Positions 17,515-25,008 of a stretch of 64,000 bases of DNA are shown here, piece by piece (position 1 is the first letter of the stretch; every line of letters begins with the position of its first letter). Source of the DNA: Stutzerimonas stutzeri (GTDB taxonomy: Bacteria; Pseudomonadota; Gammaproteobacteria; Pseudomonadales; Pseudomonadaceae); NCBI GenBank assembly GCA_002339675.1, contig DDKB01000013.1, positions 62,001 to 126,000 on the forward strand, written 5' to 3'. The translations under genes were made by a program, and so were the position numbers. The notes below the pieces were generated by a model that saw only the letters and a list, made by a program, of their open reading frames with translations, did no database searches and had not been told where the DNA came from.

Positions 17515-17644
17515 GCCCCGTGCCGGCCTTTCACGCCGCATTCACATCGGTTTGACGGAACCCTGACGGGCACCGGCGCAGGCTTGGACCATGATCGCGC
17601 CGTCCCGCGATCCTGACGCTTCGGCACCCAGGTGAGGTTCTTCG

Positions 17645-18067
17645 ATGGCCATCCAGTTTCCGCGTTTCGCCCCGTGCGTCGCCCGGCATCGGCAGGGCGC
17701 GCGCGCTCGTTCCGTCCTGCTCGCGCTGACGCTGGCCGGAGCCGGGCTCGTCGGCTGCCAGAGCACGGGCCAGGGCCTGCTCGCGGCCGGTTCACCGCCC
17801 GACTACGCCGCCGGTTTCGAGGCCGGCTGCAGCAGCGGGCGCCAGGCCGCCGGCATGCTGGCGTCCTTTCGCAAGGACCCGCTGCGTTTTCGCACGCAAC
17901 CGCTGTATGCCGATGGCTGGGGCGACGGCTACGCCCAGTGCCAGGCCATGCTCGCCGCGCCTTCGGCAGGATCGGCCTGGCGCGACGACGCGCTGCAGCG
18001 TGAGCGCGACCGCGACTGGCGTCACCACGTCGACCAGGCCAAGGGACAGGCATATCACCGCCGCTGA
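17645..18067 (+). CDS. Small predicted lipoprotein
   Basis: A 140-aa protein with a basic N-region, hydrophobic core SVLLALTLAGAG and the lipobox LVGC (Cys near residue 38). The mature part contains DYAAGFEAGCSSGRQAAGM and YADGWGDGYAQCQAML, two similar YxxGxxxGC-type segments, with two cysteines that could form a disulfide. The SD AGGTGAGG lies before the ATG. No known function. Confidence 0.75.
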   Translation: MAIQFPRFAPCVARHRQGARARSVLLALTLAGAGLVGCQSTGQGLLAAGSPPDYAAGFEAGCSSGRQAAGMLASFRKDPLRFRTQPLYADGWGDGYAQCQAMLAAPSAGSAWRDDALQRERDRDWRHHVDQAKGQAYHRR

Positions 18068-18216
18068 GTCCGGTAACCTCCCCTAACACTTTGACCGACG
18101 CGGTGGCCGCCGGCGGTTCGTTGCAACTGGCCGCGCAGCGGAGACCGAATGGAATTGCGTGGCTGCTGCTGAGGCGGCCCGCTCGAGGCGTGGCCCACTC
18201 GAGCTTTGGACAGTGA

Positions 18217-18239
18217 AACGCCGGGACCAGCCCGGCGTT
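18217..18239 (-). terminator. Hairpin terminator candidate downstream of the PAP2 gene
   Basis: AACGCCGGG and CCCGGCGTT form a perfect 9-bp stem with a 5-nt loop, followed on the - strand by TTT. A second hairpin, GCGCCGA/TCGGCGC at 18248-18267, lies between it and the PAP2 stop codon. The rest of the gap 18068-18281 shows nothing else. Confidence 0.6.
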
Positions 18240-18281
18240 CGAAGCAGGCGCCGATGCAGATCGGCGCGTGCGTTTTGACGC

Positions 18282-19025
18282 TTAGCCAGCCACGTCGACG
18301 GCTGGTGCCAGGACCGGCGCGGTGGCGCGGCGGTACAGCACCAGCCGGTAGCAGGCCACGCCGATCACCCAGTCGAACAGCAGCGTCCACAGGTTGTGCG
18401 ACATGAAATGCGCGCCTTGCATCACCCGTCCCACCGACAGCACGGTGCCCAGCGCCAGGGCGAAGGCCAACGCATAGCGGGCCGCGCGCGGGCGCCGGTC
18501 GCGCAGGGCGAAAAACAGCGCCAGCAGGGAAAAACCCGCCGAGGCATGGCCACCCGGCCAGCAGCGCCCCGGCTTGAGGGTCGGCGCCCGCTCGCTGAGC
18601 AGCGGGGTGTAGGTCTCGCTGCCGCCAAAGTCGGTCAGGCTCCAGGGGCAGTGCACCCCGGTCAGCGCCTTGAGCGGCGTGACGATGCTGGTCGAGAGCG
18701 CCAGCGACAGCACCAGGCAGCCCAGCGGGCGGCGCCACGCAGCCAGTCGGGTCGGCAGCAGGCTGAACACGAAGCCGACCAGCGCGAGTACCGCAAGGAC
18801 GATGACCAGTTGTTTGACGCGGTCGTGCAGGACGTCTTCGAGCAGCCAGCTGTGGCGCCCGACGAAGCCCAGACCCGGCTCGTAGAACAGCCGTGACACG
18901 GCAAAGTCGAGCTGGCTCGGATCGCCGAGCAGCAGCACCAGCATCGCCAGCAGCGGCAGGCCCAGCGCCAGGGCGAAGTTGAAAGGACGGCTCTCACGGG
19001 CGGCCGTGGGTGTCGAGGCAGGCAT
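18282..19025 (-). CDS. PAP2-family membrane phosphatase
   Basis: A 247-aa protein with about six membrane segments and the three PAP2 motifs: KALTGVHCPW, PGGHASAG and GRVMQGAHFMSHN. The middle motif has Gly in place of the usual Ser (PSGH). PAP2 enzymes in this setting remove phosphate from lipid A, undecaprenyl diphosphate or phosphatidate on the periplasmic side. It lies 41 bp downstream of an LTA-synthase-like gene on the same strand, so a joint envelope role is likely. Which lipid it acts on cannot be told from sequence. Confidence 0.88.
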   Translation of the reverse strand: MPASTPTAARESRPFNFALALGLPLLAMLVLLLGDPSQLDFAVSRLFYEPGLGFVGRHSWLLEDVLHDRVKQLVIVLAVLALVGFVFSLLPTRLAAWRRPLGCLVLSLALSTSIVTPLKALTGVHCPWSLTDFGGSETYTPLLSERAPTLKPGRCWPGGHASAGFSLLALFFALRDRRPRAARYALAFALALGTVLSVGRVMQGAHFMSHNLWTLLFDWVIGVACYRLVLYRRATAPVLAPAVDVAG

Positions 19026-19066
19026 GGTGGCTCCAAAGGCGCCCCAAGGGCGCCGGGTGGTCGGGC

Positions 19067-21025
19067 TCAGCGGTGGCCGAGTTGGGTGGCGTTCGGGGTC
19101 GGGCGGTTCCAGCTCAACAGTCCGTGACGGTAGTCGTAGCTGGCGCCCTGGTAGTAGGCGATGTCACGTTCGATCAGCGCGTCGTCCAGGCTGCCCGCCA
19201 TTTCCTGGCTGGCCTGCAGGGCGTGGTCATGCCGGCGCATTTCGCGCCGGGGACTGAGGATCGCCAGGTCCTTGCCGTCGAACAGGCCCAGATGCTGGTA
19301 GTTGCCGATCAGTGCGCGGCCCGGCTGGGCATCGTCGCGCAGCACATTACGGCCGAAAAACGTCGAGACGTAATCCATGTCCAGCAGGCCGAGCAGGGTA
19401 GGCGCCAGGTCGATCTGGCTGGCCAGGGTGTCCACCTCACGCGGCGCGATCAGGCCCGGCGCATAGATGAATAGCGGGATGTGGTAGTTGGCCACCGGCA
19501 GGTCCTGGGCACCGGCGCTGCCGGCGGTGTGGTCGGCGACGATGACGAATACCGTCTGGGCGAACCAGGGTTTGGTGCGGGCCTGCTCGAGGAACTGGCC
19601 GATGGCCAGGTCGGTGTACTTGACTGCGCCTTCGCGGCCGTCGCCAGAGGGAATGTCGATACGTCCGTCGGGATAGGTATAGGGACGGTGGTTAGAGGTG
19701 GTCATCAGCTGCAGCAGGAAGGGTTTGCCGACTGCGAAGTCGGCGTCCGCTTCGCGAATCGCCAGCTGGTAAAGATCCTCGTCGGCCATGCCCCAGGCAT
19801 TCTTGAAATGGATGTCCGCCTCGGCGGCGCTGCTCTGGTCGACCACGCGGTAGCCGTTGCCGCTGAAGAAGGCGCTCATGTTGTCGAAGTAACCGCGCCC
19901 GCCATAGAGGAACACGCTGTCGTAGCCTTGCACGCGCAATTGCTGACCGAGGCTGGCGAAGCCGCTTTCGCGTCCGATGCGCTTGACAATCGATCGACCC
20001 GGGGTCGGCGGTACCGACAGGGTAATGGCTTCCAGGCCGCGGTCGGTGCGGGTGCCGGTGGCGTAGAAGTTCTTGAAAAACAGGCTCTGCCCGCGCAACT
20101 GGTCCAGGTGAGGCGTCAGCCCGCGCGTGTCGCCAAAGCTGCCGAGGTATTTGGCGCTCAGGCTTTCCACGGTAATCAGCACAACGTTGAGCTTGCGCAG
20201 CGTGCCTGGGTTGTCGACCAGCCGGCGGATGTCTTGCGGATCGTCACCGAGGAAGCGCGCGTTGGGTTCGCTGACTTCCGTGCGCAGCCGAGCGCCCACG
20301 TCGCGCTCGGGCAGGGTCGCGTAGAACTGCTGGTAGTCCAGTTCGTTGTTGCGAAATGCGGCGAAGAACTGGAACGGTCCGTTGCTGGCCAGTTCGCGCT
20401 GGTAGGGGTTGCCACCGGTGCCGCGGGGGAAGTCCTGGTCAACGATCAGCCCGGCGCCCAGCGCCACCACGGCGAACCCGGCCAGGGTCGCCGCACGGCC
20501 ACGCCAGGACAGGCTCGGCGCCGCCAGCGCGCGCCGCAGCTGCGGCTGCAGCGCGGCGGTGATGCCCAGCGCCAGCACGGCCAGCAGCGCCAGCAGACGG
20601 TAGACCGGATAGGACTCGAGGATGTTGTTCACCACCTCGTCCGAGTACACCAGGTAATCGACCGCGATGAAGTTGAAGCGCACACCGAACTCGTCCCAGA
20701 ACAGCCATTCCGAGACCGCGGTGAAGAGCATGGCGTAGAGGCTCAGGCCCACTAGCAGCGTCAGCCAGCGCTGGTGCCAGCGGCTGGCCCACAGGCGCTG
20801 CGGACAGAGCATCAGGTAGAGCGTCAGTGGTACGCCGGCGAATGCCAGGTAGGCCAGGTCGTAGATCAAGCCCTGGCCGAACAGCCGGAGCCCCCCGCCA
20901 ACACTGACCGCCGCTTCATGCCAGTGGGCGGCGAGCAGTGCACTGCGGGTCAGCACAAAGACCGCCAGCCACAAGCCGAGCAGCAGCGACAGGTAACGAA
21001 GTTGAGCATGGCGCAGGAGTGTCAT
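19067..21025 (-). CDS. LTA synthase-like sulfatase-fold membrane enzyme
   Basis: A 652-aa protein with five N-terminal membrane segments (residues about 10-190) and a periplasmic sulfatase domain. Metal and catalytic elements are NVVLITVESLSAKYLG (Glu), the Thr nucleophile region TGTRTDRGLEA, FLYGG and the VIVADHT motif. Enzymes of this group transfer phosphoglycerol or phosphoethanolamine to periplasmic glucans or lipids. The start is the ATG at 21025; an in-frame TTG at 21043 adds six residues. It is divergent from colR, 103 bp away. Confidence 0.9.
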   Translation of the reverse strand: MTLLRHAQLRYLSLLLGLWLAVFVLTRSALLAAHWHEAAVSVGGGLRLFGQGLIYDLAYLAFAGVPLTLYLMLCPQRLWASRWHQRWLTLLVGLSLYAMLFTAVSEWLFWDEFGVRFNFIAVDYLVYSDEVVNNILESYPVYRLLALLAVLALGITAALQPQLRRALAAPSLSWRGRAATLAGFAVVALGAGLIVDQDFPRGTGGNPYQRELASNGPFQFFAAFRNNELDYQQFYATLPERDVGARLRTEVSEPNARFLGDDPQDIRRLVDNPGTLRKLNVVLITVESLSAKYLGSFGDTRGLTPHLDQLRGQSLFFKNFYATGTRTDRGLEAITLSVPPTPGRSIVKRIGRESGFASLGQQLRVQGYDSVFLYGGRGYFDNMSAFFSGNGYRVVDQSSAAEADIHFKNAWGMADEDLYQLAIREADADFAVGKPFLLQLMTTSNHRPYTYPDGRIDIPSGDGREGAVKYTDLAIGQFLEQARTKPWFAQTVFVIVADHTAGSAGAQDLPVANYHIPLFIYAPGLIAPREVDTLASQIDLAPTLLGLLDMDYVSTFFGRNVLRDDAQPGRALIGNYQHLGLFDGKDLAILSPRREMRRHDHALQASQEMAGSLDDALIERDIAYYQGASYDYRHGLLSWNRPTPNATQLGHR

Positions 21026-21128
21026 CGTATGATCCACGGGCAAGGTTGAACGCGCAGCAGTCTGCGCACCCGCCTGTGAGCCTCCCGTAAAAGGGGCGTG
21101 AAATTTCCGTCATTGCTAGCGAGCCGAT

Positions 21129-21813
21129 ATGCGCATTCTGGTAATCGAAGACAATCGCGACATCCTGGCCAACGTCCTGGACTACCTCGAACTCAAGGGT
21201 TTCGTCGTCGACTGCGCCCAGGACGGGCTCAGCGGCCTGCACCTGGCCGCTACCGCGCACTACGACCTGATCGTGCTGGACATCATGTTGCCGGGGATCG
21301 ACGGCTATCAGGTATGCAAGCGCCTGCGCGAAGACGCCGGCCGCGACACGCCGATCATCATGCTCACCGCTCGCGACGCCCTGGACGACCGGCTGCAGGG
21401 ACTCAAGTCCGGTGCCGACGACTACCTGATCAAACCGTTTGCACTGTCCGAACTGGTGGCGCGCATCGAAGCCGTGCTGCGGCGCAGCCAGGGCACGCGC
21501 AAGCAGAAACTGCAGGTCGGCGACCTGCAGTATGACCTCGATACCCTGCAGGCGACGCGGGCTGGGCAACCGCTGCGGCTGAATCCGATCGGCCACAAGC
21601 TATTGGCGATCCTGATGCAGAAGAGCCCCGCGGTGGTGCGCCGGGAGCAGCTGGAGGAGGCCCTGTGGGGCGATGACGTCCCCCGACAGCGACAGCCTGC
21701 GCAGCCACATTCACCAGTTGCGGCAAGTGCTGGACAAGCCCTTCGGCACGCCACTGCTGCATACCGTGCACGGCGTCGGCTTCCGCATGGCGGAGCCCGA
21801 CCATGCTGGCTAG
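21129..21813 (+). pseudogene. colR: ColR response regulator, interrupted by a +1 frameshift
   Basis: The N-terminal 185 or so residues read perfectly as an OmpR-family regulator (acidic ED at 7-8, phospho-acceptor Asp51 in VLDIMLPGIDG, LTARD, IKPFA). At 21680-21684 a run of five Cs shifts the frame. Removing one C restores GDDVPDSDSLRSHIHQLRQ and a normal end, HTVHGVGFRMAEPDHAG, with a stop at 21811-21813. The restored length of 227 aa is that of ColR. As given, the second half of the DNA-binding domain is lost and a non-homologous tail runs to 21854. It overlaps colS by 11 bp. Sequencing error in a C-run is the likeliest cause; true inactivation is possible. Confidence 0.85.
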
Positions 21814-23077
21814 GCAACCCTTCGGCCGGCGCATCGTCATTGCCTTCACGCTGATGACCCTGGTGGTCAGCGGCGTGTTTTCGCTGGGCATCGTCGCGGT
21901 GGTGCATTTCATCGAGGAGCAACTGGTCAGCCAGGAGCTCAATGGCGAGCTCGACACCGTGCTCAACGATGTGCTGGTGCTCAAGGCCACGCCGCGGCTG
22001 GATGCGACCACGCGGCTGTTCGCTTCGGACCTGCCCGGCTACGAGATCCCGGAGGCGTTTCGCGGGGTGGCGCCAGGCTTCACCGAGGTGGTCAGCCATG
22101 ACGAGGCCTACTACGTCTACCTGCGCGACATCGATGGCGAGCAGTACATGCTCGTCGAGGAACAGCAGGAATTCGAGGCGCGCGAAACCGCGCTGTTCGG
22201 CGTGGTGCTGGCCGGCTTCGTGCTGAGCATGATCGGCGCCTGGGTACTGGGCCGGCTGATGGCCGACAAGGTGATGGCGCCCGTCTCGCGGCTGGCGCAG
22301 CAGGTGCGCCATCGCGACCAGTTGCACGCCTTGGCGCCGCCGCTGGCGCTGCAATACCCGGACGACGAGGTGGGCCATCTCGCCGCTGCATTCGACAGTA
22401 CCCTCGGCCAGCTGCGCCAGAGCCTTGAGCGCGAGCGGCTGTTCACCAGCGATGTCAGCCATGAGTTGCGCACGCCGCTGATGGTCATCCTCGGCGCCTG
22501 CGAGTTGCTCACCCAGGCCGACCTGCCGGCCAAGTCCCATACCCAGGCCCAGCGCATCGAGCGGGCCGCGCAGGAAATGCACGAGCTGGTGGAAACCTTC
22601 CTGATGCTGGCTCGGGCGCGTCCCGAGCAAAGCGCCTTCCGTGGCACGGCCAGCCTGGCCAGCGTCGCCAGCGACCAAGTCGAGCGCTGGCAACCGCTGT
22701 TCGAGGAGAAGGGCCTGGCCTTCAGCGTGTACGAGGAGGGCGAGGATGGCGGGGTGTACAACGCCACCTTGCTGGGCTCGGTGATGTCCAACCTGCTGCG
22801 CAATGCCCTGCACTACACCGAAACCGGGTCGGTGCGGCTGGTCATCGAGAACGGAGGTTTTCGGGTCGAGGACACCGGCGTCGGCATTCCGGTGGACCAG
22901 CAAGAGCGCATGTTCCAGCCGTTCGTGCGTGGCGAGGAGAACCGTGGCGAAGGGCTTGGCCTGGGGCTGTCGCTGGTACGGCGAATCTGCAGCCACCAGG
23001 GCTGGTCGGTCAGCCTGCACCCGCATCCGCCGTCCGGCAGCTGCTTCCGGCTGTGCTTCCATCCGGCCGCGTTTTGA
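21803..23077 (+). CDS. colS: Sensor histidine kinase ColS
   Basis: A 424-aa kinase with two membrane segments (about 11-35 and 131-152) around a short periplasmic sensor of roughly 95 residues. His35, Glu38 and an ExxE pair (Glu125, Glu128) resemble the metal-sensing residues described for ColS in P. putida, where Zn2+ and Fe3+ are signals. The H-box is SDVSHELRTPL with His220; N-box NLLRNALHYTE, G1 DTGVGIP and G2 GEGLGLGLSLV are present. With ColR it maintains outer-membrane integrity. The coding sequence itself is intact. Confidence 0.93.
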   Translation: MLARQPFGRRIVIAFTLMTLVVSGVFSLGIVAVVHFIEEQLVSQELNGELDTVLNDVLVLKATPRLDATTRLFASDLPGYEIPEAFRGVAPGFTEVVSHDEAYYVYLRDIDGEQYMLVEEQQEFEARETALFGVVLAGFVLSMIGAWVLGRLMADKVMAPVSRLAQQVRHRDQLHALAPPLALQYPDDEVGHLAAAFDSTLGQLRQSLERERLFTSDVSHELRTPLMVILGACELLTQADLPAKSHTQAQRIERAAQEMHELVETFLMLARARPEQSAFRGTASLASVASDQVERWQPLFEEKGLAFSVYEEGEDGGVYNATLLGSVMSNLLRNALHYTETGSVRLVIENGGFRVEDTGVGIPVDQQERMFQPFVRGEENRGEGLGLGLSLVRRICSHQGWSVSLHPHPPSGSCFRLCFHPAAF

Positions 23078-23089
23078 CGTTTTTTTCAC
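23074..23089 (+). promoter_or_regulatory. ColR-type box upstream of the WarA-like gene
   Basis: TTGACGTTTTTTTCAC matches the reported ColR consensus YYNASNNYTTTTTCAC at every position. It overlaps the colS stop codon and lies 69 bp before the methyltransferase start. ColRS controlling neighbouring LPS-modifying genes is known in Pseudomonas, so this site is credible. Confidence 0.65.
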
Positions 23090-23158
23090 ATTCCGTTGAC
23101 GGCCGCTTGATCCCGGCCTCGCTAGCGTGCCGGTCTGACCTATTACCGGACGCACGCC

Positions 23159-23836
23159 ATGACCAAAGCCAGCCCGATCGAACTCGAGTTCTCGCGCAAG
23201 TACGACCGCGAACACGCCCGCGAGTATCTGCACAAGCACCAGGACGGTATGGCCAGGCGCCTGTCGCACTGGCGGGACGTGCAGCTGGCGCGCCATGCGC
23301 TGAAGCAGGCCGGCGACCCGGACCTGGTGCTGGACCTGCCGTGCGGTGCCGGTCGTTTCTGGCCGCTGCTGGCCGAGCACCCCAGCCGGGTGATCCTCGC
23401 CGCCGACAACTCGCCGGACATGCTGGCGATCGCCGAGGCCGCCCAGCCGCCGGAGGTGGTCAAACGCGTCGAAACCTTTCAGACTTCGGCGTTCGCCATC
23501 GACATGGGTGCCAACGCGGTCGACTGCATCTTCAGCATGCGCTTGCTGCACCACATCGCCGAGCCGGCGCACCGGTTGGCGATGCTGCGCGAGTTCCACC
23601 GGGTCACCCGCGATACGGTGATCCTCTCGCTCTGGGTCGACGGCAACTACAAGGCCTGGAAGCGCAAGCGCCTGGAGCGCCGGCGCCCGGTCAAGGAAAA
23701 CCAGAACAGGTTCGTCGTCGCGCGCTCGACGATCGAGGCGGAATTCGGCGAAGCCGGTTTCGACATCGTCGCGCACAACGACTTCCTGCCCGGCTACGCC
23801 ATGTGGCGGGTCTACGTGTTGCGCAAGAGGAGTTGA
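23159..23836 (+). CDS. WarA-like SAM-dependent methyltransferase
   Basis: A 225-aa class I methyltransferase: motif I VLDLPCGAGRF, acidic AADNSPDML for the ribose, and VDCIFSMRLLHHI. In P. aeruginosa the gene next to colRS is warA, a methyltransferase reported to affect LPS O-antigen together with the kinase-like WarB encoded next to it. The same order appears here, with the kinase gene 2 bp downstream. It is likely under ColR control through the box at 23074. The substrate is not evident. Confidence 0.85.
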   Translation: MTKASPIELEFSRKYDREHAREYLHKHQDGMARRLSHWRDVQLARHALKQAGDPDLVLDLPCGAGRFWPLLAEHPSRVILAADNSPDMLAIAEAAQPPEVVKRVETFQTSAFAIDMGANAVDCIFSMRLLHHIAEPAHRLAMLREFHRVTRDTVILSLWVDGNYKAWKRKRLERRRPVKENQNRFVVARSTIEAEFGEAGFDIVAHNDFLPGYAMWRVYVLRKRS

Positions 23837-23838
23837 GC

Positions 23839-24567
23839 ATGCCCGCACCAATCGTTCTTCCGTGTCCCGACGAGACTGGCGACGGCTTCGCACGCTGGTG
23901 GAACACGCAGGGCGAATGGGTCGAGCCGCCGAACGTGCGCCGCGATGGTGAAAGCGGGGTGCAGCGCGTGCCGTCGCCGGGGCGCGGCAAACCGGTGCTC
24001 TACAGCAAGCGCCAGATCGGCCACCTGTATCGCTCCCTGCGCCACCCGTTCGGGCGGCCAACGGTACTGCGCGAGCAGGATGCGCTGCAGGCCTTTGCGC
24101 GGCTCGGCGTGCGCGTCCCTAGGATCGTCTACTGCGGCGCCCAGCGCGACGCCGGGCGCTGGCAGGCGCTGCTGGTGACCGAGGAGCTCGAGGGGTTTGT
24201 CAGCCTTGAGCAGTGGTACGACACACACCTTGGCGAACGCCACGGCAGCGAGGTGCAGCAACGGGTCCTCATTGCCATCGGCGAGACGCTGAGCCGCTAC
24301 CACCGTGGCCGCTGGCAGCACGGCTGCTGCTACCCCAAACACATCTTCATCCGCGTCGAGGGCGAGGGAGAGACGGCGCGCATCGAGATCGCGCTGCTGG
24401 ACCTCGAGAAATGCCGCCGGCGCCTGCGCCTGAGCGCCGCGGCCGAGCATGACATGCGCCAGCTCGCGCGCCATCGGGGCACGATGCCCGACGACGACTG
24501 GCGCCTGTTGCTGACTGCCCACGCTGCCGCCCTCGGCACGCCCGGAGACGCGCCGCATGTCGCTTGA
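23839..24567 (+). CDS. InaA/WarB-like LPS kinase
   Basis: A 242-aa protein of the lipopolysaccharide kinase (Kdo/WaaP, InaA) family. Eukaryotic-kinase-like elements are visible: VLYSKRQIGHLYRSL, LLVTEELEGFVSLEQWY, a catalytic-loop region RYHRGRWQHGCCYPKHIFI (His and Lys in place of classical HRD..N) and ALLDLEKCRR with the metal-binding Asp. It probably phosphorylates an LPS core sugar or regulates LPS assembly. The start is the ATG at 23839, 2 bp after the methyltransferase stop; the longer frame from 23053 is rejected. Confidence 0.87.
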   Translation: MPAPIVLPCPDETGDGFARWWNTQGEWVEPPNVRRDGESGVQRVPSPGRGKPVLYSKRQIGHLYRSLRHPFGRPTVLREQDALQAFARLGVRVPRIVYCGAQRDAGRWQALLVTEELEGFVSLEQWYDTHLGERHGSEVQQRVLIAIGETLSRYHRGRWQHGCCYPKHIFIRVEGEGETARIEIALLDLEKCRRRLRLSAAAEHDMRQLARHRGTMPDDDWRLLLTAHAAALGTPGDAPHVA

Positions 24568-24952
24568 ACCCACTCCCCTGATCAGCGACGGTGCTGCCAT
24601 GAAAGGACGTCGCGGCCTGGCGCGCATCTGGCACGCCTCCGGTTATTCGATCGCCGGCCTCAAGGCCGCCTATCGCGGCGAGGCCGCGTTTCGCCAGCTG
24701 GTGCTGCTCAACCTGGTGCTGATTCCGCTCGCGCTGATGCTCGACGTCAGCCGGGCCGAGCGCGCGCTGCTGATCGCCGTGGTCTTCCTCGGCCTGATCA
24801 TCGAGCTGCTAAACTCCGCGATCGAGGCGACGGTCGACCGCATTTCCTTCGAACTGCACCCGCTGTCCAAGCAGGCCAAGGACATGGGCAGCGCCGCGCA
24901 ACTGCTGGCGCTGTGCCTGATCGGCCTGGTGTGGGCGGTGATCCTGCTCTGA
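24557..24952 (+). CDS. dgkA: Diacylglycerol kinase DgkA
   Basis: A 131-aa, three-helix inner-membrane kinase with the family signature ELLNSAIEATVDRIS. It phosphorylates diacylglycerol to phosphatidate. It overlaps the kinase gene by 11 bp, with GGAG before the ATG; an internal ATG at 24599 (MKGRRGL) is a possible alternative. DgkA recycles diacylglycerol released when phospholipid head groups are transferred to periplasmic glucans, which fits the LTA-synthase-like gene that follows. Confidence 0.94.
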   Translation: MSLEPTPLISDGAAMKGRRGLARIWHASGYSIAGLKAAYRGEAAFRQLVLLNLVLIPLALMLDVSRAERALLIAVVFLGLIIELLNSAIEATVDRISFELHPLSKQAKDMGSAAQLLALCLIGLVWAVILL

Positions 24953-25008
24953 CCCGCCACGCCTAACCTGCTTTCAAACGCCTGCCTCCTGAACAAAGGA
25001 ATCCTCTC

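Noticed and set aside
21095..21113. Possible ColR box in the colR-LTA synthase gap (GACGGAAATTTCAC on the - strand)
   Set aside because: It differs from the consensus at four positions, including the T-run.
21422..24061. 879-codon open frame on the - strand across colRS and the WarA-like gene
   Set aside because: It lies antisense to well-supported genes, its residues are low in family-like motifs and such long antisense frames are common in GC-rich DNA.
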